Of a stretch of 64,000 nucleotides of DNA, positions 27,859-37,159 are shown piece by piece (position 1 is the stretch's first letter; each line of letters opens with the position of its first letter). Origin of the DNA: RYN-230 sp963813975 (lineage in GTDB: Bacteria; Actinomycetota; Actinomycetes; Streptosporangiales; Streptosporangiaceae); contig CAWFAP010000008.1 of the NCBI GenBank assembly GCA_963813975.1, forward strand, positions 744,001-808,000, read 5' to 3'. A model generated the notes under the pieces. The model was not told the DNA's origin and made no database searches. It was given only the letters and a program-made list of their open reading frames with translations. The position numbers and the translations under genes were made by a program.

Positions 27859-30147
27859 ATGGCGCTCGGTGTCAGCGAAGAGCACCTGGAGCTGGCCGCA
27901 TCGGTCCGCTGGTGGGCCGGCCGGTACTGCGGGCCGGAGGTGGCCCGGGCGGCGGCGGAGCCTGACGAGGCGGGGGCGCCCGGCCCGGACATCTATCCGG
28001 TGGAGCTACGGCCGAGTCTGGCCAGCCAGGGCCTGCTTGGCCTGCACCTGCCGGAGGAGCTGGGTGGGCAGGGCTACGGCCTCGCCGAGCTTGCCGTCGC
28101 CCTTGAGGAGCTGGGCCACGCGCTCGCCCCCGGGGGCTTCCTGCCCACGGTGCTAGCCAGTGCCGTGCTGGCGGCGGCCGGCCCGGCCCGCGGGGACCCG
28201 GGCAAGCTGGTGACCGGTCTGGCGGACGGTTCGCGGTCCGGGGCGGTCTCGCTGGCCGCCGGGCTGACCGGCATGCCCAGCGACGGCGGTCTGGTCGTGG
28301 ACGGGGAGTCGGCTCCGGTGCTGGGCGCAGCCCAGGCGGACGTGGTCATCGTGCCGGTGCGGGCCGGGCGGGGCGAAGTGTGGGCCGTGCTGGAGGCCAG
28401 CGACCTGGCCGTCGCCGGGCTAGATGGCCTGGACCGGACCCGCCCGCTGGCCAGCATCCGCGCTGACCAGCTCTTCGTGCCCCCCGGGCGGCTGCTGCCC
28501 GGCCTGACCCGCACCGACGTCGCCGGCCTGGCGGCCGTGCTGTTCGCCGCGGAAGCTTCCGGCATCGCGGACTGGGCGGTGCAGACGGCCGCCGAGTACG
28601 CCCGGATCCGGCACCAGTTCGGGCGGCCCATCGGCCAGTTCCAGGCGGTCAAGCACCGGTGCGCCCGGATGCTCACCGCGGCCGAGCAGGCCGCCGCGGC
28701 CGCGTGGGACGCCGCGGCCGCCTGGGACGCCACGGACGGGCCCCGCGCCTCCCGGAGCTTCGCCGCGGCGGTGGCCGCGGTCGTGGCCCTCGACGCGGCG
28801 GTGGACTGCACCCACGAGTGCATCCAGGTCCTCGGCGGGATCGGCTATACCTGGGAGCATCCGGCCCACCTGTACTACCGGCGTGCGCTGTCGCTGCGCG
28901 CCCTGCTCGGCCCGTCGGCGCGCTGGAGCCGCCAGGTCGCGGGGCTGGCCCTGGCCGGCGCCCGGCGGCCGGTCCGGGTCGACCTGCCCCCGGACGCCGA
29001 GCCGCTGCGCGCGCAGATCCGCGCGGAACTCGCCGCCATCGCGGCGCTGGAGCCCCCCGCGCGCACGCCGCGGCTGGCGGCCGGCGGCTGGGTGATCCCG
29101 CATCTTCCTGCGCCCTGGGGCCGTGCGGCCGGCCCACTGGAGCAGCTGGTCATCGCCGAGGAGATGAAGCACGCCGGGCTGCGTGCCCCCGCCCTGCTGA
29201 TCGGCGCCTGGGTGGTCCCGGCCCTGGCCGGCTACGGCACAACAGCGCAGCAGGAACGTTTCCTGCCGCCCACGCTGCGCGGCGAGATCACGTGGTGCCA
29301 GCTGTTCAGCGAGCCCGGAGCCGGCTCGGACCTGGCCGGGCTGACCACCCGCGCGGAGCGGGATCCGGACGGGTCGGATGGCTGGCGGCTGACCGGCCAG
29401 AAGATCTGGACCTCGCTGGCCCGGGAGGCGGACTGGGCCATCTGCGTGGCCCGCACGGATCCGTCCACCCGCCGCCACGCGGGCATCACCTACTTCCTGG
29501 TGGACATGAAATCGCCGGGGGTGACCGTGCGCCCGCTCCGCGAGATGACCGGGGACGCCCTGTTCAACGAGGTCTTCCTGGACGGCGTGCTGGTGCCGGA
29601 CGACCTGGTCGTCGGCGAGGTCAGCGACGGCTGGCGGGTGGCCCGGACCACGCTGGCCAACGAGCGCGTGTCGCTGTCGGGGACCTGGACGTTCGGCTGC
29701 GGCCCGCCCGAACTGCTGGACGTGCTGCGCGGGCTGGACGAGGAAGACCGGCAGGCCCAGCTCCAGGCGGCCGGGCGGCTGGTGGCCGAGGGGCACGCGA
29801 TCGACATCCTCGGCATGCGGGTCACGCTGAAGCAGTTGTCCGGGACCGAGCCGGGCGCCACCGGCAGCGTCCGCAAGCTGCTCGGCATGCGGCACGCCCA
29901 GCAGGTCGCGGAGCTGTGCTGGTCCATGCAGGGTCCCGCGGGCGCCCTGGGAGCCATCCGCCCGGCTGGCTCACGGTCGGCTGGCTCACAGTCGGCTGGC
30001 TCACAGTCGGCTGGCTCACACTGGGCGCGGCAGGTCCTGCTGACCAGGGCGCTGACCATCGGCGGCGGGACCACCGACATCCAGCTGAACATCATCGGCG
30101 AGCGGATGCTCGGCCTGCCGCGCGACCCCGAGCCGCCCGCGGGTTAG
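27859..30147 (+). CDS. Tandem (double-domain) acyl-CoA dehydrogenase
   Basis: 762 aa made of two acyl-CoA dehydrogenase domains. The first (about 1-375) has YARIRHQFGRPIGQFQAVKH and a CTHECIQVLGGIGYTWEHP-like segment; the second (about 380-760) has SEPGAGSDLAGL, GQKIWTSLA and GGGTTDIQLNIIGERMLG. Single enzymes of this family are usually ~380 aa. In actinobacteria, two such chains often pair as heterodimers (for example in steroid side-chain degradation), so this may be a fused heterodimer. ATG 27859 follows GAGGTGG. A 15-bp repeat adds SAGSQ units near residue 710. Confidence 0.9.
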   Translation: MALGVSEEHLELAASVRWWAGRYCGPEVARAAAEPDEAGAPGPDIYPVELRPSLASQGLLGLHLPEELGGQGYGLAELAVALEELGHALAPGGFLPTVLASAVLAAAGPARGDPGKLVTGLADGSRSGAVSLAAGLTGMPSDGGLVVDGESAPVLGAAQADVVIVPVRAGRGEVWAVLEASDLAVAGLDGLDRTRPLASIRADQLFVPPGRLLPGLTRTDVAGLAAVLFAAEASGIADWAVQTAAEYARIRHQFGRPIGQFQAVKHRCARMLTAAEQAAAAAWDAAAAWDATDGPRASRSFAAAVAAVVALDAAVDCTHECIQVLGGIGYTWEHPAHLYYRRALSLRALLGPSARWSRQVAGLALAGARRPVRVDLPPDAEPLRAQIRAELAAIAALEPPARTPRLAAGGWVIPHLPAPWGRAAGPLEQLVIAEEMKHAGLRAPALLIGAWVVPALAGYGTTAQQERFLPPTLRGEITWCQLFSEPGAGSDLAGLTTRAERDPDGSDGWRLTGQKIWTSLAREADWAICVARTDPSTRRHAGITYFLVDMKSPGVTVRPLREMTGDALFNEVFLDGVLVPDDLVVGEVSDGWRVARTTLANERVSLSGTWTFGCGPPELLDVLRGLDEEDRQAQLQAAGRLVAEGHAIDILGMRVTLKQLSGTEPGATGSVRKLLGMRHAQQVAELCWSMQGPAGALGAIRPAGSRSAGSQSAGSQSAGSHWARQVLLTRALTIGGGTTDIQLNIIGERMLGLPRDPEPPAG
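29966..30022 (+). repeat. 15-bp tandem repeat (SAGSQ) inside the double dehydrogenase
   Basis: About four copies of GGCTGGCTCACAGTC follow one another and encode SAGSR/SAGSQ/SAGSH. They sit between two conserved blocks of the C-terminal dehydrogenase domain and look like a recent expansion in a surface loop. Confidence 0.85.
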
Positions 30148-30235
30148 CCGGGATCACCGGCCGGTTAGCCCGGATAAGCGACATCACCGGCAATCCGGAG
30201 GACACGCGCGGCCTCCCGGCCAATCCCCGGTCGCC
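30140..30235. repeat. Imperfect repeat after the double dehydrogenase stop
   Basis: The stop region reads GGTTAGCCGGGATCACCGG, followed at once by a second diverged copy beginning GGTTAGCCCGGAT and a third ATCACCGG. This resembles the stop-codon arrays seen in convergent gaps, but here both flanking genes point the same way. Confidence 0.6.
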
Positions 30236-30271
30236 GCGCTAGCCTACTGAAAGCCGGCATCTGGGGGGCCG

Positions 30272-32047
30272 ATGGCCGACAACGACGACAGCACGTTGGG
30301 TGGAGACCGTGAACCTGGCTGGATGGCCGGTTCCGGGTCCCGTGCTGCGCCAGGCGGGCCGGGCCGAAAAGGCGGGCTGGGCCGCCCGGGCGGGCCGCCC
30401 GGCGCGCCGGATGAGCCGGTGACCGGGCCAGGCCAGCGCCCGGATCTGCCTCCCCTGCAGCCGGGGCCCCGTGGTGGACAGCTCCGTGGTGGCCAGACCC
30501 CCGGCGGTCAGACCCGTGGTGGCCAGACCCCCGGCGGGCAGGCCCGTGGTGGCCAGACCCCCGGCAGCCAGCCCCCTGGTGGCCAGCCCCTTGGTGGCCG
30601 GCAGAGCCCGGCGGCCGGGCCGCCGCCCCGCGGCGGACGCCGGCGGCCCGCACCATCCGCGGCGCAGCAGCGCCTGATGACTCATATCGCCGCGGGCCGC
30701 AAGGCCCGGCAGCGCCGCGTCATGCTCATCGTGAGCGCGGCCCTGTCCGCGGTGGTCGTGTTCGTCGCCGGAACGGCCTGGGCATTCACCAGCTACATCA
30801 ACGACACCATCGGCCGGGTCAACGCGGGCACCGCGGGGACACCAGCCAGCGGGCCGCTGAACGTGCTGCTGGCCGGGGTGGACCAGCGTTCCGGGCTGAC
30901 CCGCCATCAGCAGCTCGCGCTGCACGTGGGCAACGCGGTCAGCTCCAACTCCGACACCATGATGCTCATCCATGTGTCCGGCGACCGGAGCCGGGTCACC
31001 GTGATCAGCATTCCCCGGGACTCCTGGGTGAACATCCCCGGGCACGGCATGAGCAAGATCAACGCGGCATACGGCCTGGGCGGCCCGAAGCTGGTGGTGA
31101 AGACCGTGGAGGAGAACACCGGGCTGACCATCAACGACTTCGTCCAGGTCAACTTCCTGGGCTTCGTCCGGGTCATCGACGCCCTGGGCGGCGTCAACAT
31201 CTGCCTGCCGTTCGCGGTGGACGATTCCTACAGCGGGCTGCACCTGTCCAAGGGGGTCCACCACGTGAGCGGGATCACGGCGCTGGCGTACGCCCGGGAC
31301 CGCCACTCGTTCGCCACCTCGGACCTGGCCCGGATCCAGGACCAGCAGCGCCTCCTGTCTTCGCTGCTCAGCGAGGCGATCAGCTCCGGGACGCTGGCCA
31401 ACCCGGTCAAGCTGAACCGGTTCCTGCGGGCCGCGCTGTCCGCGATCAAGGTGGACCAGGGACTCAACGTGGCCGCCCTCGCGGATCAGATGCGCGGCAT
31501 CTCCGCGAGCAACGTGCGGTTCATGACCGTGCCGCTGTCCAACTACAACTACCAGACCCCGACCGGGGAACTGGCGGTGGTGTGGGACGCCAAGCAGTCG
31601 CAGGCGCTGTTCAACAACCTGAAGAACGACAAGCCGGCCACGAAACCCAAGCCCGCGCACCGGCACGCCCGGTCGGCCCGCCAGAAACTGCACCGCAGCC
31701 AGGTGCCGGTCGAGGTGTGGAACGGGACACTGCTCGGCGGCCTGTCCGCCAGCACCGGCGCCGACTTGTCCCGGCTGGGCTTCCCGGTGAAGTCCGGGCT
31801 GACCTGGCCGGTGCACGACATCAGCCAGACCCAGATCGAGTACCCGCCCGGGGATCTGGCTGGGGCCAAGCTGGTCCAGAAGGTCATCCCGGGCGGCTCG
31901 CTGAAGCAGGTGAAAGGCCTGGCCAAGGTGCGGGTCCTGCTGGGCACCACCGGCTATTCGGTGAGTTCCGGGACGACCGCACCGACCCCGAGCGCATCCT
32001 CTACCGGCGTCCCGTCCGCGACGGCCGCCCAGAACGCCTGCCACTGA
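30272..32047 (+). CDS. LytR-CpsA-Psr (LCP) family cell-wall glycopolymer ligase
   Basis: 591 aa. LCP enzymes attach secondary cell-wall polymers such as teichoic acid or arabinogalactan to peptidoglycan from undecaprenyl carriers. A long Pro/Gly/Gln cytosolic region (about 1-140) precedes one TM (about 150-172). The LCP domain follows with NVLLAGVDQRSG, SDTMMLIHVSGD, VISIPRDSWV and SKINAAYGLGG, whose Arg and Asp residues bind the pyrophosphate and metal. A LytR_C domain (VEVWNGTLLGGLSA) and a Ser/Thr tail end the protein. GGGGGG precedes ATG 30272. Confidence 0.93.
   Translation: MADNDDSTLGGDREPGWMAGSGSRAAPGGPGRKGGLGRPGGPPGAPDEPVTGPGQRPDLPPLQPGPRGGQLRGGQTPGGQTRGGQTPGGQARGGQTPGSQPPGGQPLGGRQSPAAGPPPRGGRRRPAPSAAQQRLMTHIAAGRKARQRRVMLIVSAALSAVVVFVAGTAWAFTSYINDTIGRVNAGTAGTPASGPLNVLLAGVDQRSGLTRHQQLALHVGNAVSSNSDTMMLIHVSGDRSRVTVISIPRDSWVNIPGHGMSKINAAYGLGGPKLVVKTVEENTGLTINDFVQVNFLGFVRVIDALGGVNICLPFAVDDSYSGLHLSKGVHHVSGITALAYARDRHSFATSDLARIQDQQRLLSSLLSEAISSGTLANPVKLNRFLRAALSAIKVDQGLNVAALADQMRGISASNVRFMTVPLSNYNYQTPTGELAVVWDAKQSQALFNNLKNDKPATKPKPAHRHARSARQKLHRSQVPVEVWNGTLLGGLSASTGADLSRLGFPVKSGLTWPVHDISQTQIEYPPGDLAGAKLVQKVIPGGSLKQVKGLAKVRVLLGTTGYSVSSGTTAPTPSASSTGVPSATAAQNACH
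30468..30610 (+). repeat. Tandem GGQTP/GGQTR repeats in the LCP cytosolic region
   Basis: 15-bp units such as GGTGGCCAGACCCCC alternate in pairs and encode GGQTP, GGQTR, GGQAR and GGQPL. Seven or eight units are present. The repeat lies in the disordered cytosolic part before the TM helix and stays in frame. Confidence 0.85.
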
Positions 32048-32056
32048 CTAGCCAGC

Positions 32057-32150
32057 CCCCATCGGCCAGCCGGGATCAGCCAGCCCCGATTAGCCGGCCG
32101 GGATCGGCCGGCCGGGATCAGCCGGCCGCGATCACCGGGCCCGGGATCAG
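32057..32150. repeat. 14-bp tandem array in the convergent gap after the LCP gene
   Basis: AT(C/T) recurs at 32061, 32075, 32089, 32103, 32117, 32131 and 32146, i.e. a 14-bp period (last step 15) with consensus GATCAGCCGGCCGG. On the minus strand each unit gives CTGATCCCGGCCGG or a variant. The copy at 32146 contains the TGA stop of the leftward gene at 32147. The GC palindromes could fold into multiple hairpins. Confidence 0.9.
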
Positions 32151-32467
32151 CCCGCCGGCGGCGTGCCTTCGGGCGGGGTGCTTTCCTCAGGAGTGGCTCC
32201 GGGGGCACTGCCGTCCGGGTCACCGAGACCCTGGGACGCCTCCTGCCGGGACAGCGCGTCCACCAGCCGGTCGATCTTGTCCTTGCTGTCCGGGGTGCCC
32301 CGCCCGGTGCGCTCGGCGTACACGGTCGCGCCCAGGTCGCGGAACATCGCGTCGGCCCGGCGCTTGGCCTGGGCCTGGTCGAGCTTGACCTTGCCCTCGC
32401 GCGCCGTTTCCTGGGCCATCTGGGCCAGCTGCGTGCTCTGCGCCCTGACCTTGTCCATCAGTCCCAT
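32147..32467 (-). CDS. Small alpha-helical protein of unknown function
   Basis: 106 aa. Start ATG 32467 follows GGAGGCGG. The first ~70 residues are charged and strongly helical (LAQMAQETAREGKVKLDQAQ, then RRADAMFRDLGATVY), suggesting a coiled coil or a membrane-peripheral bundle; the tail is Pro/Thr/Glu-rich. It resembles short actinobacterial hypotheticals next to envelope genes. No catalytic motif is seen. Confidence 0.65.
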   Translation of the reverse strand: MGLMDKVRAQSTQLAQMAQETAREGKVKLDQAQAKRRADAMFRDLGATVYAERTGRGTPDSKDKIDRLVDALSRQEASQGLGDPDGSAPGATPEESTPPEGTPPAG

Positions 32468-32757
32468 GACCGCCTCCGCCATAGCTCTCGCCACGTTGAC
32501 GCTCTTCACAGAGCAGGATATGCCGCCGCTTCCAGCTCTCTGGCGGTGACCGAGGGTGGCCATACTAAATCACTGCGGAGAGTAGTCGCGTGGTCATGAA
32601 TTGTCCGGAGAGACCGGGCCAATTCGGTTGTTCTCACCGCACTGGCGGACATCCGGACCTTACAATCCTGTGAAGCCCCGCCCGGTTCGTTTCGTTCGTG
32701 CCTTACGTCCACGTCCGGGTGCCCGTCACTGGCTTCGGATGGAGAAAAGGGTTGACG

Positions 32758-34374
32758 ATGGCTGGTGTCATCGAACGCAGGGGGGGTTCCAGGGCAGCAC
32801 CACGGCACCGCAAGCGCCGGGCATTGCTTCCCCCGCCTTCCCGCGACTCGGTGCCCCCGGTGCTCCCGAGCCCGCCCCTGGACAGCGAGAAGTACTCCTA
32901 TGTGCGCCGGCATATCTGGGTGCTCACCGTCTGCATGGCGCTCAGCTTCCCGCCGCTGGTGTACAGCCAGATCAGGATGGTGGAGAACTCCCGCTGGTTC
33001 ATCATCTACGCGCCGTTCGCGGTGTTCGGCGTGTTCTGTTTCCTGCTGTCGCTGATCGTGGACGGGATGAGCCGCAGCTTTGACCTGGACGAGCACAAGC
33101 GGATCGTGGCCGCGTGGGCTCCGCGGCGCTATCCGTCGGTGGACGTCTTCCTGCCGGTCTGCGGCGAGCCGGTCGAGGTGCTCCGCAACGCCTGGTCGCA
33201 CGTGGCGGTGATGCGCAACCACTACCCGGGCCGGGTCACGCCCTACGTGCTCGACGACTCGGCCAGCCCGGCGCTGAAGGCCATGGCCCGCCACTACGGG
33301 TTCGCCTACGCCACCCGCCCGGACCGGGGCTGGTTCAAGAAGGCGGGCAACCTGCGCTTCGGGTTCCAGATCTCGGACGGCGAGTACATCCTGCTGCTGG
33401 ACGCCGACTTCGCCCCCCGCCCGGACACGCTCGACGAGACCCTGCCGTACCTGGACATGTTTCCCGACGTCGGGATTGTCCAGACCCCCCAGTTCTTCCA
33501 TGTCCTCGATCAGCAGACCTGGGTCGAGCGCGGCGCGGGCGCCATTCAGGAGCTCTTTTACCGGTCCATTCAGACGGCCCGGGCCAAGAAAGGCGGGGCG
33601 ATCTGCGTCGGAAGCTGCGCGGTTTACCGGCGCGCGGCCCTGGAGCCCAACGGCGGAATGTCCCTGGCGGAGCACTCCGAGGATCTGTGGACCGGCTTCG
33701 ACCTGCACCGGCTGGGCTGGCGGCTGCGCTACCTGCCGGTCGCGCTGTCCACCGGCAACTGCCCCGACAACATCCTCGCGTTCCTGAATCAGCAGTACCG
33801 CTGGTGCTCGGGGACCATGAGCCTGCTGAAGGACCAGATCTTCTGGAAGACCAGGCTGCCGCTCTACACCCGGCTGTGCTACCTGACCGGCTTCATCGGC
33901 TACGTCTACACCGCCGTGTTCACGTTCGTGGCGCCCGGGCTGGCCGTCGGCATGATGCTCTTCGTGCCGGGCAGCCTGCTGCTGCGCAACCTGATCTTCG
34001 TGGCGCCGGTGCTGTTCTACGCCGGCGTGATCTACCCGATGTGGCACCGCGCCCCGTACCGGCTGGAGGCCTGGTCGGTCCGGGTCATCTCCGGCTGGGC
34101 CCATGTGTTCGCCCTCTGGGACATGCTGCGCGGGCGGCTGCACGGATGGCAGCCGTCCGGCAGCGGCGCGATCCGCCAGGACGGCCGGCGGCGCTTCTGG
34201 ATCGGCCTGATCCTGTGGAGCGGCGGCAGCGCGGCACTGTGGGCGGGGCTGGCCCTGTGGCGCATGATGACCATGGATCCGTACAACTTCTTCCTGCTCT
34301 TCGTGCTTGGCGTCTTCCAGCTCGTGGTGGTCGGCCGGATCCTCATCCAGCCGCGGGCGGGGTACTCCTCGTGA
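32758..34374 (+). CDS. Processive family-2 glycosyltransferase (cellulose/beta-glucan synthase-like)
   Basis: About 538 aa. It has the BcsA-type signature: the first Asp in YVLDDSASP, the DxD in LLLDADFAPRPD, the catalytic ED in HSEDLWTG and QQYRW (QxxRW). Two TMs precede the catalytic domain (about 45-105) and four to six follow it, forming the export channel. There is no C-terminal PilZ domain, unlike BcsA. The product is probably a linear beta-glucan or related polymer. ATG 32758 has an A/G-rich GAGAAAAGGG upstream. It heads a coupled three-gene operon with GH26 and GT39 genes. Confidence 0.9.
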   Translation: MAGVIERRGGSRAAPRHRKRRALLPPPSRDSVPPVLPSPPLDSEKYSYVRRHIWVLTVCMALSFPPLVYSQIRMVENSRWFIIYAPFAVFGVFCFLLSLIVDGMSRSFDLDEHKRIVAAWAPRRYPSVDVFLPVCGEPVEVLRNAWSHVAVMRNHYPGRVTPYVLDDSASPALKAMARHYGFAYATRPDRGWFKKAGNLRFGFQISDGEYILLLDADFAPRPDTLDETLPYLDMFPDVGIVQTPQFFHVLDQQTWVERGAGAIQELFYRSIQTARAKKGGAICVGSCAVYRRAALEPNGGMSLAEHSEDLWTGFDLHRLGWRLRYLPVALSTGNCPDNILAFLNQQYRWCSGTMSLLKDQIFWKTRLPLYTRLCYLTGFIGYVYTAVFTFVAPGLAVGMMLFVPGSLLLRNLIFVAPVLFYAGVIYPMWHRAPYRLEAWSVRVISGWAHVFALWDMLRGRLHGWQPSGSGAIRQDGRRRFWIGLILWSGGSAALWAGLALWRMMTMDPYNFFLLFVLGVFQLVVVGRILIQPRAGYSS

Positions 34375-35363
34375 GGGCCGCCCGGGCCGCTCTGGTGGCA
34401 CTGGCCTTCGTGCTCACCGGGTGCGGGCTGCTGGCCCCGCCGCACACCACCGCGACCACGAGCGGGCAGAATGCGAGCGCCGCGCCGAGCGCGCCGGCCA
34501 GCAGCGCGCCCTACAACGTCTCCGGTCTCCTGCACCCGGCGGCCGGGAAGTACTTCGGGATCGAGGCTGACGGCGCGCCCGACTCGCTGGGCCCGGTCCA
34601 GGGCTTCGCGGCCAACACGGGCCGCAAGCCCAACCTCATCGGCCAGTACGTGGCGTGGGGCAAGCCGTTTGACACCCAGGCCGTGACCAACGCCTGGTCC
34701 TACGGCGCGCTGTACTACATGGCCTGGGAGCCGTTCGGGGTCAGCATCCGGTCCATCGCCGCGGGCCACAGCGACGGGTACCTCACCCGCTTCGCCAAGG
34801 CCGTCCGTGCGCTGAACCTGCCCGTCGCGATCAGCTTCGGCCACGAGATGAACGGCAACTGGTACCCGTGGGGAACCACCCAGACCACCCCGGCCCAGTT
34901 CGTGGCGGCCTGGCGGCACATTCACGACCTGTTCGCCCGGGCCGGGGCGGCCAACGTGATCTGGGTGTGGAACCCGAACATCATCAACCCGGTGCCGCAG
35001 GTCCAGCTCAGGTCGTACTGGCCGGGCCGGGCCTACGTCAGCTGGGTGGGGCTGACCGGGTACTTCGCGACCACCGGCCCGCACACCTACAGCTCGCTGT
35101 ACCAGCCCACGGTGGCCGAGATCAGGCAGTTCACCGGCAGGCCGGTCCTCATCGCCGAGACCGCCATCGAGACCGGCCCGGCCGCGGCCGCGTGCGCGAA
35201 ACAACTGGTTGACGCGGTGACCCAGCATCCGAACGTGCTCGGTTTCGTCTGGTTCGACTACAACAAGCAGGGCGTTGACTGGCGCGTCGAATCGCGCCCG
35301 GTGGTGCGCGCGGCCATCGCGGGTGACGTCGCCGGGCTATCCCTCGTCAACCCGCGGAAATGA
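34371..35363 (+). CDS. GH26-like glycoside hydrolase lipoprotein
   Basis: 330 aa. A signal peptide with lipobox LTGC puts it outside the membrane as a lipoprotein. The catalytic domain has the GH26 acid/base Glu in ISFGHEMNGNWYPWG and the nucleophile Glu in VLIAETAIE, with WVWNPN between. GH26 enzymes cleave beta-1,4-mannan or mixed-linkage glucan. GTG 34371 overlaps the GT2 stop (GTGA), so its level is tied to the synthase. By analogy with BcsZ in cellulose operons it may trim or release the polymer. Confidence 0.88.
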   Translation: MRAARAALVALAFVLTGCGLLAPPHTTATTSGQNASAAPSAPASSAPYNVSGLLHPAAGKYFGIEADGAPDSLGPVQGFAANTGRKPNLIGQYVAWGKPFDTQAVTNAWSYGALYYMAWEPFGVSIRSIAAGHSDGYLTRFAKAVRALNLPVAISFGHEMNGNWYPWGTTQTTPAQFVAAWRHIHDLFARAGAANVIWVWNPNIINPVPQVQLRSYWPGRAYVSWVGLTGYFATTGPHTYSSLYQPTVAEIRQFTGRPVLIAETAIETGPAAAACAKQLVDAVTQHPNVLGFVWFDYNKQGVDWRVESRPVVRAAIAGDVAGLSLVNPRK

Positions 35364-37142
35364 GCCGGCGGCCCCACAACCCGGCGCCTCCCGGGCGGCC
35401 CGGTCCGGTCCGCCGCGACCGTCCTAACCCGGGAGAGCAGCGGCCCGGGGAACAGCGCCCGGCGAACCCGCGTCCCCCGGTCTGGCCGGACGTGGTTGAC
35501 ACCGTGATGCTGGCCAAGTTCAGCCGGCAGACCGACGCCGGGCCCGGCCACGCGGAACCGGCCGCGCCGCCGGACACCCCGGGTGAGAGCACCCGGGTAC
35601 TCCGGCTGCCGGGCGGCGGGAAGCACGGCTCAGGCCCGATGCGGTTCACCGTATCGAACCGCCGCCGGACGTGGGTGAGCCGCGCCGTCCTGCTCGCCAT
35701 CATGTGCGTGCAGGCGGCCCTGTCCCTGCGGATGAGCAACACGGCGTTCGAGGACGAGGCCCTGTACCTCTACAGCGGCCACCTGGAACTCGCCCACCTG
35801 CTGCACGGCGCGGCGCTGCAGGGCAATTACTCCAACTACTTCTCGGGCGCGCCGGTGCTGTATCCCGTGCTGGGCGCGCTGGCCGACAACGTGGGTGGCC
35901 TGGCCGCGGCGCGGGCCGTCAGCCTGATCGCGATGCTGGGCACGACCGGGCTGCTCTACTCGCTGACCCGGCGGCTGTTCAACGAGCGGGTCGGGCTCTG
36001 CGCGGCCGTGGTCTTCTCGGTCACCGAATCGGCCCTCTTCCTCGGCCACCTGGCCACATACGACGCCCCGTCACTGTTCCTGCTCGCGCTGGCGGCCTGG
36101 ATCGTCGTCCGCACCGCGCCGTTCCGCTGGCCCGGGTACCTGCTGGCTGCCCTGCCGATCGCGCTCGCGGTGGCCACCAAGTACGCGGCAGGACTGTACG
36201 TGCCGACCATCGTGCTGCTCAGCGGGCTCGCGGCCTGGCCCTACCGCGGGCGCAAGGCCCTGATCCCGCCGGCGGCCCTGGGGGCGGCGGTGGCCGCACT
36301 GCTGGTGGGCGCCCTGTACCTGGCCGGTCCCGCCTACCAGATCGGCGTCAGGTTCACCACGACGGCGCGGGCGCCGGGGACCGCGGCCACCTCGGTCCTG
36401 CTGCGGGACAGCCTGGTCTGGGGCGGGCTGCCGTTCGCGCTGGCCCTGATCGGCGCGGTGGCCTACGCGATCCGGCCCCGTACCGAGCCCGGCGAGCTCA
36501 TCGCGCCGCCCGGAGGGCGGCTCTGGCGTGTCACGCTCGGCATCGTCCTGACCGGGACGGCGCTGCTGGCGCCCGCGGACCAGATCCACATCCACACGCT
36601 GACCTCGCTGCAGAAGCACATCGGCTTCGGGCTGTTCTTCGCCGCCCCGTTCGCCGGCGTCGGGCTGGCCCGCATCGTCGGCGACCATTTCCGCCGTGCC
36701 CAGGTGGGCATCGTGATCTGGGGCGCGGCGCTCGTCATCGGGATGACCCAGGCCAACGACCTGTTCACCGCGTGGCCCGAGTCCAGCGGCCTCATCACGG
36801 TGATGAGCCGCTACCTGCAGCCCGGCGCGCGCTACCTGGCCGAGGTGGACGAGGTACCGATCTACTACCTGCGCCGCCATGGCGACGCGCAACCCGGCCA
36901 GTTCACCTCGACCTACTTCATCTCCTATAACGACCGGGGCCAGCCGCTGGGCGGCAACGCCGGCTTCGCGGCCGCCATCAAGGCCGGCTGACTTCAAGGT
37001 CGTCGCGTACAGCGGCCAGGTGACGCCGGGCGTGGACAATGTCCTCGCCCGCGCCCTGCGGTCCGATCCGGACTACCGGCTCGCCGCGCAGATCACCAAC
37101 GGGAACGGCACCGTCCTGTACTACGTCTGGGTCAGGCGCTGA
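35360..37142 (+). CDS. GT39/ArnT-like polytopic glycosyltransferase, frameshifted near the 3' end
   Basis: About 593 aa after joining. Cytosolic Pro/Arg-rich N-terminus, then about 11 TM helices. The first periplasmic loop carries the acidic pair in AFEDEALYLYSGH typical of GT-C enzymes that use polyprenyl-linked sugars. ATG 35360 overlaps the GH26 stop (ATGA). An extra T at 36989 gives an early stop after AIKAG; removing it continues as DFKVVAYSGQVTPG and ends YYVWVRR, a proper periplasmic tail. Likely role: transfer of sugars to the polymer or to a lipid or protein. Confidence 0.85.
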
Positions 37143-37159
37143 CGCGACCCCCGCCCTCA

